A stretch of 64,000 nucleotides of DNA, from assembly GCF_001029445.1 (NCBI RefSeq), contig NZ_LDOT01000011.1, positions 62,001 to 126,000 on the forward strand, given 5' to 3'. Position 1 is the first letter of the stretch; each line of letters begins with the position of its first letter. The notes beneath the pieces were generated by a model. That model was not told where the DNA came from. It made no database searches and saw only the letters and a list, made by a program, of their open reading frames with translations. This stretch comes from Photobacterium aquae (GTDB lineage Bacteria; Pseudomonadota; Gammaproteobacteria; Enterobacterales; Vibrionaceae). Shown one piece after another: positions 41,717 through 52,731 of this stretch. The position numbers and the translations under genes were made by a program.

Positions 41717-42595
41717 TTAGGCTCCAAAAAAGGATGTCAGGTACCAGCTGACCAGATCATGGCCCCAAAGCATCGCCAACCACCCGGCCACGGCGAGGTA
41801 GGGGCCAAATGAAAACGGGGTTTGGCTGTCGGTATCTTGGAGCCGCATAATAATGATCCCGGCAATCGCACCGACCAGTGATGAGAGCAGGATAACCAGC
41901 GGCAATAATTGCCAGCCAAGCCAGGCCCCCAAGGCCGCGAGCAGTTTGAAGTCCCCATATCCCATACCTTCTTTGCCGGTAAGCAATTTAAAGGCCCAAT
42001 AGACGCTCCAAAGTGACAGGTAGCCGGCTATGGCACCGATGACCGCATCCTCTAGGCTAACTGGCGAATAGCCGAGCAGGGCCAGCAGCAGGCCAGCCCA
42101 CATCAGTGGCAGGGTGATCTGATCGGGCAGTAGCATCTTGTCGATATCGATAAAGGTCAGGGCGATCAGGGCGAAGCTGAAACCAAGTACCGCAAGTGCC
42201 CATTCAGAAGGCGGTAGCATGATGGCGACAGTCAGTGCGACAAGGGCCGTGAAAGCCTCGACCAGCGGATAGCGGGCGCTGATTTTCGCATGGCAATGTT
42301 TGCACTGGCCCTTCAGTACCAGCCAACTGATGACGGGAATGTTCTCCAGCATTCCGATAGGGTGCTGGCAACTTGGGCAGCGCGAACGCGGTACGCTGAG
42401 ATTGAAGGTTTCTTGGTTGGTTGTGGCAGCGCTGCCATCAAATTCCGGGAAGCACTCGGCGCAGTCGGTCTTCCATTGGCGCTCCATCATAATGGGCAGG
42501 CGGTAAATAACAACGTTAAGGAAGCTGCCGATGAGCAGCCCGAAAATGGCAGCAAATAGTGGGAAAATCCAAGGCGTTAACGTCAGCAGATCCAT
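41717..42595 (-). CDS. pilD: PilD, type IV prepilin peptidase/N-methyltransferase
   Basis: 292 residues with about eight transmembrane helices. Two CxxC pairs (Cys73/Cys76, Cys98/Cys101) in the cytoplasmic loop, and catalytic aspartates in [11 protein letters not shown] (about 148-158) and [10 protein letters not shown] (Asp215). It cleaves prepilin leaders after Gly and methylates the new N-terminus; in vibrios the same enzyme also processes type II secretion pseudopilins. A terminator lies between it and pilC. Confidence 0.95.
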   Translation of the reverse strand: MDLLTLTPWIFPLFAAIFGLLIGSFLNVVIYRLPIMMERQWKTDCAECFPEFDGSAATTNQETFNLSVPRSRCPSCQHPIGMLENIPVISWLVLKGQCKHCHAKISARYPLVEAFTALVALTVAIMLPPSEWALAVLGFSFALIALTFIDIDKMLLPDQITLPLMWAGLLLALLGYSPVSLEDAVIGAIAGYLSLWSVYWAFKLLTGKEGMGYGDFKLLAALGAWLGWQLLPLVILLSSLVGAIAGIIIMRLQDTDSQTPFSFGPYLAVAGWLAMLWGHDLVSWYLTSFFGA

Positions 42596-42663
42596 GAAGG
42601 TACTCTCATATTAGGTTCAAGGCTATTGTAGGGGATTCGGAATGGAGATCCTATAACAGGCAC

Positions 42664-42691
42664 AAAAGAAGCCGGTGATTCCGGCTTCTTT
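42664..42691 (-). terminator. Terminator-like hairpin between pilC and pilD
   Basis: Stem AAAGAAGCCGG / CCGGCTTCTTT with a 5-base loop, 22 bases after the pilC stop. The minus-strand tail is CTTCTTTTGTG. It may reduce pilD-coaE transcription relative to pilABC. Confidence 0.75.
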
Positions 42692-42712
42692 AGGTGCAGT
42701 AATTGCTGATGA

Positions 42713-43933
42713 TTAGCCAATGACACTCATTAAATTGAATATAGGCAGGTACATTGCCACGAGCAGCCCTCCGACAAGCCCACCAAGAATGACAATGATG
42801 AGTGGTTCGATAATTTTCCCTAAATTATCGACCGTATTATCAACGTCGTTCTCATACAAAGCCGCAATTTTATTGAGCATTTCATCGAGTGAGCCGGATT
42901 CTTCACCAATCATGGTCATCTGCAGTATTAGCTCGGGAAAGACCTCGCTTTGGCGCATCGCGATATGAAGCGGCATTCCCGCAGCAGCGCTTTTGTGGGC
43001 TTCCATCGCTGCCATTTCAATATATAGGTTACCACAGGTTTTGGCGGCAGCTTCAAGACCGGTTAGTAGCGGAATGCCGGCACTGAAGGTTGTCGCTAGG
43101 GTCCGGGCAAAGCGGGCAACAGTGGCTTTAGTCATTACTCCACCAATAATGGGTATATGCAAAAGTATTTTGTGAGAACGTAGTTGAATAATTTTGGAGT
43201 TTTTATAACTATGTCGATATAAGAGTCCGCAAATAAGGAGTGCGGCAGCTACGAAGGCACCATAACTGATTAAGAGTTCAGAGATATTGATGATTTGCCT
43301 TGTAAACCAAGGTAACTCAGCCCCAAAACTTTTAAATATGGAGGCGAATTGCGGGATTACAAAAACTAACATGAGGACAGTGACCGCTATTGCGGTAAGG
43401 GTGACCATCGTCGGATAGATTAAAGCCTTGATGACCTTCTTGCGTGTCGCTTCATTCTTTTCACGATAGGTTGCAAGCCGTTCGAAAACTTCAGCTAAGT
43501 GGCCGGTTTGCTCACCAGTGCTGACCAAGTCACAGTAAAAGTTGTCAAATAGCGGTGAGCTGGTGCGCAAAGCACGCGCTAAAGAGGCCCCCGATTCGAC
43601 TTGGTTGGCGATTTGCTGCAAGGTGGCACGGCCCTCGGCCTTGTTGTGGCTGTCGGACATTAGTTTGAGTGCCATTACAATTGGCACTCCTGAGTGAAGC
43701 ATGGTGGCTAACTGGCGAGTGATGGTTGTGATATCCGTTGACTTGAGCTGGTTGCGGATCTTGCTCAATGTTGAAGGCTGACGGCGCTTGATCTTCTTGA
43801 TTTGGATCATCTGCTCGGTCAGCTTGGCGCGTACTTCCTGTTCCTGGAAGCCAAGGGTGATGCCTGAGAGCTTTTTGCCTGACGGGCCGATGCCCCGCCA
43901 GTGGTAATAGCGGATTTTACTGGTCGTATCCAC
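42713..43933 (-). CDS. pilC: PilC, type IV pilus inner-membrane platform protein
   Basis: 406 residues with a GTG start (AGGAG seven bases upstream). It contains two GspF/PilC domains, each about 120 residues (around 70-195 and 275-395), and about three transmembrane segments. Hallmarks are FYCDLVSTGEQTGHLAEVFERLA (shortened: STGEQTGHLAEVFERLA) and MIGEESGSLDEML. It couples the PilB motor to pilin assembly. It lies 10 bases downstream of pilB. Confidence 0.95.
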   Translation of the reverse strand: MDTTSKIRYYHWRGIGPSGKKLSGITLGFQEQEVRAKLTEQMIQIKKIKRRQPSTLSKIRNQLKSTDITTITRQLATMLHSGVPIVMALKLMSDSHNKAEGRATLQQIANQVESGASLARALRTSSPLFDNFYCDLVSTGEQTGHLAEVFERLATYREKNEATRKKVIKALIYPTMVTLTAIAVTVLMLVFVIPQFASIFKSFGAELPWFTRQIINISELLISYGAFVAAALLICGLLYRHSYKNSKIIQLRSHKILLHIPIIGGVMTKATVARFARTLATTFSAGIPLLTGLEAAAKTCGNLYIEMAAMEAHKSAAAGMPLHIAMRQSEVFPELILQMTMIGEESGSLDEMLNKIAALYENDVDNTVDNLGKIIEPLIIVILGGLVGGLLVAMYLPIFNLMSVIG

Positions 43934-43943
43934 GTGTTATCTC

Positions 43944-45644
43944 CTAGCTAAGGTTTATAACCCGCTGTAGTTCCTGAAGGCTGGTGGTGCCCTCGCACAG
44001 TTTTTCGATCCCTGAATGCTTGAGGGTCTGCATCCCTTGCTCGACGGCAATGCGTTCAAGCTCGATGGTGCTTGCCCCGCGCATCAGTGCTTCGGCCAAT
44101 TCGCGGCTAAACGGCATGACCTCGTAAATACCGACCCGGCCTAGGTAGCCCTTGTTGCATTCGTCACAGCCGTGCTCGGCGGCTTTGAATACAGTGGCAG
44201 AGAGCGGTATCGAAAGCTGCTCGCGGATAAACGGGTCGATATCGTCAGGTTGCTTGCAGTGGTGGCAGAGGCGCCGTCCAAGGCGCTGGGCGATGATCAG
44301 GGTCAGCGAGGAGGCCAAGTTGAAGTTCTCGATCCCCATATTGGTGAGGCGGGTGATGGTCTCGGCGGCAGAGTTGGTATGCAAGGTCGAGAGAACCAAG
44401 TGACCGGTTTGAGCCGCTTTTACTGCGATACCACCAGTTTCCAAGTCACGGATCTCGCCGACCATGACCACATCCGGATCCTGACGGAGGAATGAACGCA
44501 GCGCATCGGCAAAGCCTAGCCCGATGGCGCTTTTTATTTGGACCTGGTTGATACCCGGCAGGTTGATTTCCACCGGATCTTCGGCGGTTGATATATTGCG
44601 TTCTTCGGTATTGAGAATTTTCAGACCAGTATACAGAGAGACGGTTTTGCCGCTGCCGGTCGGTCCGGTCATCAGGATCATCCCTTGTGGTTTTTTCAGT
44701 GCATCAAGGTAGGCCTGTTTCTGGCTGGCATTATAGCCGAGAATGTCGATATCCAAGGTGGCACTGGTACCATCGAGGATCCGTAGGACGATTTTTTCTC
44801 CCCACAACGTCGGCAGGGTGGAAACCCGCAGGTCAATGGTAACAGTGTCGGACAGGCGAAGCTTGATCCGACCATCTTGGGGCTGGCGTCGCTCGGCAAT
44901 ATTGAGTTTTGACATGACCTTGAGGCGGGTCGATAAACGGCGCGACAAATTGGCCGGCGGTGTCGCATGCTGATGCAAGATCCCGTCACAGCGGAAGCGG
45001 ATCCGGTAAGTTTCCTCATAAGGTTCGAAATGGATATCCGAGGCTTTCTTACGCACCGCATCAAGTAGGGTCTGGTTGATATAACGGCTGACTGGGGCGG
45101 TATCGGTACTGATATCGGCCACCTCATCGACAGTTTCACCATCGGCCAAATCAACCAATTCGCTCAGGTCGTCGTCGCTGACCTGGCGGCCCGCTTTGTT
45201 GTTCTGCATCCCTGCAATATCACTGCCGTAGAGACGGCGAATGGCGGCGTCCATCTGCTTGTGCTCAAGCAGGAGCGGCTCGGTATTTTTGCCGGTGGTA
45301 AAGCGAAACTCGTCCAGTGCATCGATCCGGGTGGGATCGCTGAGCCCGACGAACAGGGTATTGTCGTTGACATAGAGCGGCAGCACTTTGTGGCGCAGCA
45401 CCAGATCTCGCAGGTTGAGTGCTTTGCAGCACTCGGTATAGTCGTAGTGGTGAACATCAACCAAGGGCAGTCCAAATAGGGATTCGAGCTGACGGGCCAA
45501 CTCATTACTGCCGATAATGCCCAGTTGGAGTAACGCCGAGGGCACGGGGGTGCCCTCAGCATTAACCAGATCCACTACCTGCTGGTGTTGCGTCTGGCTG
45601 ATTAAATCAGCTTGCTGCAGGATAGAGGCGAGGTTGGTGTTCAT
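43944..45644 (-). CDS. pilB: PilB, type IV pilus extension ATPase
   Basis: 566 residues. N-terminal MshEN-like domain (about 1-150) and GspE-type ATPase with Walker A GPTGSGKT (327-334), an Asp box (AEDPVE), Walker B (MVGEIRD) and a His box (GHLVLSTLHTN). A zinc-binding CxxC pair (CHHCKQ ... CDECNKG) follows. It powers pilus extension from the cytoplasm. The start overlaps the pilA stop by one base (TAATG). Confidence 0.96.
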   Translation of the reverse strand: MNTNLASILQQADLISQTQHQQVVDLVNAEGTPVPSALLQLGIIGSNELARQLESLFGLPLVDVHHYDYTECCKALNLRDLVLRHKVLPLYVNDNTLFVGLSDPTRIDALDEFRFTTGKNTEPLLLEHKQMDAAIRRLYGSDIAGMQNNKAGRQVSDDDLSELVDLADGETVDEVADISTDTAPVSRYINQTLLDAVRKKASDIHFEPYEETYRIRFRCDGILHQHATPPANLSRRLSTRLKVMSKLNIAERRQPQDGRIKLRLSDTVTIDLRVSTLPTLWGEKIVLRILDGTSATLDIDILGYNASQKQAYLDALKKPQGMILMTGPTGSGKTVSLYTGLKILNTEERNISTAEDPVEINLPGINQVQIKSAIGLGFADALRSFLRQDPDVVMVGEIRDLETGGIAVKAAQTGHLVLSTLHTNSAAETITRLTNMGIENFNLASSLTLIIAQRLGRRLCHHCKQPDDIDPFIREQLSIPLSATVFKAAEHGCDECNKGYLGRVGIYEVMPFSRELAEALMRGASTIELERIAVEQGMQTLKHSGIEKLCEGTTSLQELQRVINLS

Positions 45645-46096
45645 TAGCTACCTGAGCAATCAATGCTTCGGCCATCAACAGTACAACCATTACCTGTTAG
45701 ATCCCATTGAACAACACCGTTAGCAATAGTTGGAGTTAATACAACATTAAGGTTGGTTGTACCATCGTCTTGTACACCTGTTGACGATACTGTAATTACA
45801 CCATTTGTTATACCAACACTATCAACATAAGAGATCGTTGCCCCTGCATCACCGGCGGCTACGGCTGCTGGAATTTGGTTTGTACCAGCGTTACAACCAG
45901 TTAGAGTGCCTAGATCTTGAGCACATAATGCTATTGCTGTTTTAAAGCCTGTAATACCTGTAACAGCACCAGCGACGCGGGTACGCTGAGTGTAGTCAGA
46001 GTATGCTGGGATAGCAAAAGCAGAGATAATACCGATGATTGCTACGACAATCATCAATTCGATCAGGGTAAAACCCTTTTGTCCTTTTAATTTCAT
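45644..46096 (-). CDS. pilA: PilA, type IVa major pilin
   Basis: 150 residues. Short basic leader MKLKGQKG cleaved before [22 protein letters not shown], the conserved N-terminal helix (Phe becomes the methylated first residue, Glu5 present; quoted here as [13 protein letters not shown]). The rest is variable; a C-terminal Cys pair ([11 protein letters not shown]) likely forms the D-loop. Related PilA pilins act in DNA uptake and attachment in vibrios. The gene is clearly richer in A+T than pilB. AAGGA precedes the start. Upstream (46097-46401, 305 bases, no gene) a weak minus-strand promoter TTCAGC-17-TATTCT (46183-46155) is visible. Confidence 0.93.
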   Translation of the reverse strand: MKLKGQKGFTLIELMIVVAIIGIISAFAIPAYSDYTQRTRVAGAVTGITGFKTAIALCAQDLGTLTGCNAGTNQIPAAVAAGDAGATISYVDSVGITNGVITVSSTGVQDDGTTNLNVVLTPTIANGVVQWDLTGNGCTVDGRSIDCSGS

Positions 46097-46347
46097 TTTT
46101 ACGTTTCCTTAAAAATTTCCAAAGTTGCAAACAAGCAAAGTGTTTGGTCCGAGAAGAATATGCTGATACTGCAACACGCTGAATCAGATGAAAATAATTG
46201 CTCGGCGTAGTTTGAAATAATCAACTAAATATCTCATTGATTGCATATTATTTTGCGATTGAAAACACGAAAAAATGCTGAGAGTAAAATCAGTAAGGAA
46301 TAATCACCCCATTTTTGGGGCGGGGACAGGTGCAAAAGGGATTTATT

Positions 46348-46376
46348 CGGCGGACTTCATATTTTGCTGTCCGCCG
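46348..46376 (-). repeat. Inverted repeat downstream of nadC
   Basis: CGGCGGAC / GTCCGCCG around a 13-base spacer, 26 bases beyond the nadC stop. The minus-strand tail (AATAAATCCC) is not T-rich, so terminator function is uncertain; it may still protect the 3' end. Confidence 0.45.
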
Positions 46377-46401
46377 ATAAAGCGTGTGGGCTGAATGCGG
46401 C

Positions 46402-47307
<906 letters not shown>

Positions 47308-47484
47308 CTAGTTGGTGTGGTAGGAAAGGCAGACGGACAGAAGGAGTATTTCAGCTGGCGTTGCCTTTGAACGCCCTGATAATACCGCGAGAGTAGGGCA
47401 AGATCGACAAACACATTGACAGGACGTGATGCTTTGACAAGGATCGCTCGATGGTTCCTTTACTGCGGCTTTACCGATTATTTC

Positions 47485-48048
47485 ATGCTGACCATAAACC
47501 CAGAACATTGGCTAGATAACGCCAAACATGTACTGTCTCCCTTTTTCGATGAACGGTCGAATGAAGACGATATTTCCTTGCTGGTGGTTCACAATATCAG
47601 CTTGCCCCCGGGGCAATTTGGCGGCCCTTACATCGAGCAGCTTTTTACAGGTACGCTAAACCCAGATGATCATCCATATTTTTCATTAATTTCCGGTTTT
47701 CGTGTTTCTGCTCACTGTTTAATTCGGCGAAATGGGGATATTATTCAGTTTGTTCCGTTTAATCGTCGGGCTTGGCATGCCGGTGTATCTCAGTTTGCCG
47801 GGCGGGACAAATGCAACGATTATTCAATTGGTATCGAACTGGAAGGAACGGACACCCTCCCTTATACCCAAGCCCAGTACCGAGTACTGGTCGCTTTGAC
47901 TCAAGCGCTGCTCGCGCGTTACCCCCATATGGATATGAGCCGGATTACCGGACACGAATTTATTGCCCCTGGGCGCAAGACCGATCCTGGCTTGGTATTT
48001 GACTGGCGTTATTACAAATCCCTGTTGGCGAATAATAACGGTGAATAA
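47485..48048 (+). CDS. ampD: AmpD, anhydro-muropeptide amidase
   Basis: 187 residues starting at MLTINPEHWLDNAKHVLSP, equivalent to E. coli AmpD. Zinc ligands are His36 (LVVHN), His157 (TGHEF) and Asp167 (KTDPG); RVSAHCLIRRNGDIIQFVPF is a family hallmark. It removes the stem peptide from 1,6-anhydro-MurNAc in cytoplasmic peptidoglycan recycling, and its loss often derepresses AmpC in species that have it. No Shine-Dalgarno sequence precedes the ATG; a longer frame from 47416 exists but its extra residues are not family-like. Confidence 0.94.
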   Translation: MLTINPEHWLDNAKHVLSPFFDERSNEDDISLLVVHNISLPPGQFGGPYIEQLFTGTLNPDDHPYFSLISGFRVSAHCLIRRNGDIIQFVPFNRRAWHAGVSQFAGRDKCNDYSIGIELEGTDTLPYTQAQYRVLVALTQALLARYPHMDMSRITGHEFIAPGRKTDPGLVFDWRYYKSLLANNNGE

Positions 48049-48291
48049 ACCACCAGTTAGATTGGTCGGGTAGAAAGATGATGGGTGGGAATGCATGTCG
48101 CTATTGGTCAGACCATAGGCATGTTTTCACCCTCTATTTAGCCGTAAACGCAGTTCAGCGCTTACATTTATAATGTTTTAATAAGTTTTCATTATTTGAA
48201 ATTTTTGTTAAATCCCCCCCTGTTCCATGATTTCCGTCAAGTTGTTGGTGGACATCCTCAATTATTTCTGTAAACTTTCTCCATATCGTTA

Positions 48292-48308
48292 AATTGGTAA
48301 TACCAATT
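48292..48308 (+). promoter_or_regulatory. PdhR operator upstream of pdhR
   Basis: A perfect inverted repeat AATTGGTAATACCAATT, matching the known PdhR box pattern (ATTGGTnnnACCAAT). It lies 55 bases before pdhR, where repressor binding would block transcription of pdhR-aceEF until pyruvate releases it. The rest of the 315-base gap between ampD and pdhR is A/T-rich and holds no gene. Confidence 0.88.
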
Positions 48309-48363
48309 ATCCGCACAACGGATTTACGAGCCACAAATAAGTACAACGAATACAGAATAACAA

Positions 48364-49137
48364 ATGACTTATAAACGAATTCGCCAGCCTAAGCTCTCTG
48401 ATGCCATCGAGCAGGAAGTAGAGCGATTGATCCTCGAGGGTATTCTCTCGCCGGGTCAGCAACTCCCGCCAGAGCGTGAGTTGGCGCGCCAGTTCGATGT
48501 GTCTCGCCCTTCGGTCCGTGAAGCTATCCAGCGTCTAGAAGCCCGCAAACTGCTTACCCGTCGACAGGGTGGCGGTACCTTTGTGACGGAAAAGCTATGG
48601 CAGAGCTTTTCCGAACCACTGCTGGAGCTGTTGGCCGGAAACCCGGAAACCCAATTTGACCTACTTGAGTCACGCCATGCCCTAGAAGGGCTGGCAGCCT
48701 ACTATGCCGCATTGCGCGGCAATAACGAAGATTTCAACCGGATTCGTGACTGCCATCAGCGGATCCGGGATGCCCAGCAGCAAGGCGATTTGCCGGCCGA
48801 GGCCGCCGCCGTGATGCAGTACCTGATTGCGGTCACCGAGTCCGCTCATAATGTGGTACTGCTGCATATAGTTCGGAGCTTGGCTCCGCTGCTGGAGCAA
48901 AACGTATTACAAAACTTTGAGCTCCTGAACCGCCGTCCAGAGGTGGTGGAGAAGGTGCGTCACCACCGAGCCAACATTGTCCAAGCGATTGTTTCCGGTG
49001 AGCCCATAAAGGCTCGGGAGGCATCGCATGCACACTTGGCTTATATCGAGGAAACATTGTTGGATTTGTCACGTGAAGAGAGCCGACGTGAACGCTCACT
49101 TCGCCGGATTCAACAACGCATGGATGGGCTGGATTAA
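48364..49137 (+). CDS. pdhR: PdhR, GntR-family pyruvate-responsive repressor
   Basis: 257 residues. N-terminal winged helix-turn-helix (about 8-75, with [20 protein letters not shown]) and a C-terminal FadR-type helical ligand domain (about 90-235). In E. coli it senses pyruvate and represses pdhR-aceEF-lpdA and respiratory genes. The operator just upstream implies autoregulation. aceE follows 79 bases later with no terminator between. Confidence 0.95.
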   Translation: MTYKRIRQPKLSDAIEQEVERLILEGILSPGQQLPPERELARQFDVSRPSVREAIQRLEARKLLTRRQGGGTFVTEKLWQSFSEPLLELLAGNPETQFDLLESRHALEGLAAYYAALRGNNEDFNRIRDCHQRIRDAQQQGDLPAEAAAVMQYLIAVTESAHNVVLLHIVRSLAPLLEQNVLQNFELLNRRPEVVEKVRHHRANIVQAIVSGEPIKAREASHAHLAYIEETLLDLSREESRRERSLRRIQQRMDGLD

Positions 49138-49216
49138 TACCCCTCATATAAGCCGAGAGTGGTAGTAAACAGTCGCGACATTGTTTTGTAGATTATCAAC
49201 CTAAAGGATAGATCGC

Positions 49217-51883
49217 ATGTCTGAAGTCATGAAAAATGACGTGGACGTACTGGAAACTCAAGAGTGGCTATCAGCCCTTGAATCAGTCGTTCGTGAAGAA
49301 GGTGTAGAGCGCGCGCAGTACCTGCTAGAGCAAGTATTGGACAAAGCACGTCTAGATGGCGTAGATATGGCCACTGGCGTAACTACTAACTACATCAATA
49401 CGATCCCAGCGGCACAAGAGCCTGCATACCCAGGTGACACAACGCTTGAGCGTCGTATTCGTTCCATCATCCGTTGGAACGCAATCATGATCGTACTACG
49501 TGCTTCTAAGAAAGATTTGGATCTGGGTGGCCACATGGCTTCTTACCAGTCTGCATCTGCATTCTACGAAGTATGTTTCAACCATTTCTTCCGTGCACCA
49601 AATGAAGTAGATGGCGGCGATTTGGTTTACTACCAAGGCCACATCTCTCCGGGGATCTATTCTCGTGCGTTTGTTGAAGGTCGTCTAACTGAAGAGCAGC
49701 TAGATAACTTCCGTCAAGAAGTAGACGGTAAAGGTATTCCTTCATACCCGCACCCTAAACTAATGCCTGAGTTCTGGCAGTTCCCGACCGTATCTATGGG
49801 TCTGGGTCCAATCTCTGCTATCTACCAAGCGCGTTTCCTTAAGTACCTTGAAGGTCGCGGTCTGAAAGACACCTCGGCACAGCGCGTATACGCGTTCTTG
49901 GGCGACGGTGAGATGGATGAGCCAGAATCACGCGGTGCAATCTCTTTTGCTGCTCGTGAGAAGCTGGACAACCTATGCTTCCTGATCAACTGTAACCTAC
50001 AGCGTCTTGACGGCCCAGTAATGGGTAACGGCAAGATCATCCAAGAGCTAGAAGGCCTATTCAAGGGTGCTGGCTGGAATGTGGTTAAGGTTATCTGGGG
50101 TAACAACTGGGATGCGCTACTAGCGAAAGACACTACCGGTAAACTTCTTCAGTTGATGAACGAAACTATCGACGGTGACTACCAGACATTCAAATCTAAA
50201 GACGGCGCTTATGTTCGTGAGCACTTCTTTGGTAAGTACCCTGAAACGGCAGCGTTGGTTGCTGATATGACCGATGACGAAATCTTCGCGCTTAAGCGTG
50301 GTGGTCATGAGTCTTCTAAGCTGTTTGCTGCGTTCAACAATGCAAAAGAAACAGGCGGCAAGCCGACAGTTATCCTTGCTAAAACCGTAAAAGGTTACGG
50401 CATGGGCGATGCAGCTGAAGGTAAGAACATTGCACACGGCGTGAAGAAAATGGACATGACGCATGTTCTTCACCTACGTGACCGCCTAGGCCTGCAAGAT
50501 CTAGTATCTGACGAAGACGTGAAGAGCCTGCCTTACCTGAAGCTGGAAGAAGGCTCTGCAGAGTACAACTACCTACATGCTCGTCGTAACGCGCTGCACG
50601 GTTACACGCCTAAGCGTCTGCCTAAGTTCACGCAAGAGTTCAAAGTACCTGAGCTAGAAGAGTTTGCACCGCTGTTGGTTGAACAGAAGCGTGAAATCTC
50701 CACTACTATGGCTTACGTGCGTACGCTGAACATCCTGCTAAAAGATAAGAATATTGGTAAGAACATCGTACCAATTATCTGTGATGAAGCACGTACGTTC
50801 GGTATGGAAGGTCTGTTCCGTCAAGTGGGTATCTACAACCCGCACGGCCAGGAATACACCCCAGAAGATAAAGGTATCGTTTCTTACTACAAAGAAGCAA
50901 CATCTGGCCAGGTTCTTCAGGAAGGTATCAACGAACTAGGTTCAATGGCATCTTGGGTGGCTGCTGCAACATCTTACAGCACCAACGATCTACCGATGAT
51001 CCCGTTCTATATCTACTACTCAATGTTCGGCTTCCAGCGTGTGGGCGACATGGCATGGCTAGCAGGTGACCAGCAAGCGCGTGGTTTCCTACTGGGCGCA
51101 ACAGCCGGTCGTACAACGCTAAACGGTGAAGGTCTTCAGCACGAAGATGGCCATTCACACATCATGGCGAACACTGTACCTAACTGTATCTCTTACGATC
51201 CAACGTTCGCTTACGAGCTAGCGGTTATCATGCAAGACGGCATCCGTCGCATGTACGGTGAAAACCAAGAGAACGTTTATTACTACCTAACAGTAATGAA
51301 CGAAAACTACGCGATGCCAGCAATGCCAGAAGGCGCTGAGGAAGGCATCCGCAAGGGTATCTACAAGCTTGAGTCTTACGCTGGTGACAAGGCCAAGGTT
51401 CAGCTGATGAGCTCTGGTACGATCATGAACGAAGTTCGTAAAGCGGCGCAGATTCTGAGCGACGATTACGGTATTGCGTCTGACGTGTTCTCTGTAACGT
51501 CATTCAACGAGCTGACTCGTGACGGCCAAGATGCTGAGCGTTACAACATGCTGCATCCTGAAGCTGAGCAGAAAGTACCTTACATCACAACTGCGATGGG
51601 TACTGAGCCGGCAATCGCCGCGACGGATTACATGAAGAACTACGCTGAGCAAGTACGTGCGTTCATGCCGACCGAGTCTTACAAGGTACTTGGTACTGAC
51701 GGTTTCGGCCGCTCTGACAGCCGTGCGAACCTACGCCGTCACTTCGAAGTGAATGCAGGCTACGTTGTAGTGGCTGCGCTGACTGAACTGGCGAAGCGTG
51801 GTGACGTTGAGAAATCAGTAATTGCAGAGGCAATTGCTAAGTTCAACATCGACGCTGACAAGATCAACCCGCTATACGCGTAA
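49217..51883 (+). CDS. aceE: AceE, pyruvate dehydrogenase E1 component
   Basis: 888 residues (E. coli 887), homodimeric type. The thiamine-diphosphate motif [10 protein letters not shown] (about 229-238) with a downstream NCN (in [12 protein letters not shown]) is intact. It decarboxylates pyruvate and acetylates the lipoyl groups of AceF. Good ribosome site AAAGGA. Codon use is strongly biased, with many CTA leucine codons as in the ribosomal protein genes, so high expression is expected. aceF follows after 14 bases. Confidence 0.98.
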   Translation: MSEVMKNDVDVLETQEWLSALESVVREEGVERAQYLLEQVLDKARLDGVDMATGVTTNYINTIPAAQEPAYPGDTTLERRIRSIIRWNAIMIVLRASKKDLDLGGHMASYQSASAFYEVCFNHFFRAPNEVDGGDLVYYQGHISPGIYSRAFVEGRLTEEQLDNFRQEVDGKGIPSYPHPKLMPEFWQFPTVSMGLGPISAIYQARFLKYLEGRGLKDTSAQRVYAFLGDGEMDEPESRGAISFAAREKLDNLCFLINCNLQRLDGPVMGNGKIIQELEGLFKGAGWNVVKVIWGNNWDALLAKDTTGKLLQLMNETIDGDYQTFKSKDGAYVREHFFGKYPETAALVADMTDDEIFALKRGGHESSKLFAAFNNAKETGGKPTVILAKTVKGYGMGDAAEGKNIAHGVKKMDMTHVLHLRDRLGLQDLVSDEDVKSLPYLKLEEGSAEYNYLHARRNALHGYTPKRLPKFTQEFKVPELEEFAPLLVEQKREISTTMAYVRTLNILLKDKNIGKNIVPIICDEARTFGMEGLFRQVGIYNPHGQEYTPEDKGIVSYYKEATSGQVLQEGINELGSMASWVAAATSYSTNDLPMIPFYIYYSMFGFQRVGDMAWLAGDQQARGFLLGATAGRTTLNGEGLQHEDGHSHIMANTVPNCISYDPTFAYELAVIMQDGIRRMYGENQENVYYYLTVMNENYAMPAMPEGAEEGIRKGIYKLESYAGDKAKVQLMSSGTIMNEVRKAAQILSDDYGIASDVFSVTSFNELTRDGQDAERYNMLHPEAEQKVPYITTAMGTEPAIAATDYMKNYAEQVRAFMPTESYKVLGTDGFGRSDSRANLRRHFEVNAGYVVVAALTELAKRGDVEKSVIAEAIAKFNIDADKINPLYA

Positions 51884-51897
51884 GAGGCAAATTAAAC

Positions 51898-52731
51898 ATG
51901 GCAATCGAAATTAATGTACCTGACATCGGTGCGGATGAGGTTGAAGTAACTGAGATCCTTGTAAGCGTTGGCGACAAGGTTGAAGAAGAGCAATCTCTGA
52001 TCACTGTAGAAGGCGACAAGGCTTCTATGGAAGTACCTGCTTCTCAGGCGGGTATCGTGAAAGAAATCAAAATCGCTGAAGGCGACAAGGTTTCAACCGG
52101 TTCTCTGATCATGATTTTCGAAGCCGAGGGTGCTGCAGCTGCAGCACCTGCTCCTGCGGCGGAAGCAGCTCCAGTAGCAGCTCCAGCGGCAGCAGCGGCG
52201 GCTGAACTGAAAGAAGTACACGTGCCAGATATCGGTGGTGACGAAGTTGAAGTAACCGAAATCATGGTTGCAGTTGGCGACAGCATCGAAGAAGAGCAGT
52301 CTCTTCTGACGGTTGAAGGCGACAAGGCTTCTATGGAAGTACCAGCACCTTTCGCTGGTGTTCTAAAAGAGATCAAAGTGGCAGCGGGCGATAAAGTATC
52401 GACTGGCTCATTGATCATGATCTTCGAAACAGCCGGTTCTGCGCCAGCAGCACCTGCAGCGGCCGAAGCACCAGTTGCAGCTGCACCTGCGGCAGCGGCT
52501 GACAAAGAAGTGAACGTACCGGATATCGGTGGCGACGAAGTTGAAGTGACTGAAATTATGGTTGCTGTTGGCGACATGGTAGAAGAAGAGCAGTCGCTGA
52601 TCACTGTAGAAGGCGACAAGGCTTCTATGGAAGTACCAGCACCGTTTGCCGGTAAAGTAAAAGAAATCAAGATCGCGACTGGTGACAAAGTGTCTACTGG
52701 CTCTCTGATCATGGTATTTGAAGTAGCGGGC
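51898..52731 (+). repeat. Three near-identical lipoyl-domain repeats inside aceF
   Basis: Repeat units are at about 51898-52131, 52210-52437 and 52504-52731, offset by 306 and 294 bases. Identity reaches the DNA level: GAAGGCGACAAGGCTTCTAT occurs in all three around the lipoyl lysine codons (52018, 52324 and 52618). Linkers are built from GCA/GCT/CCA codons. Confidence 0.9.

Noticed and set aside
46307..46320. CCCC-ATTTTT-GGGG hairpin as a terminator of nadC
   Set aside because: The 4-bp stem is too short and no T run follows on the minus strand.
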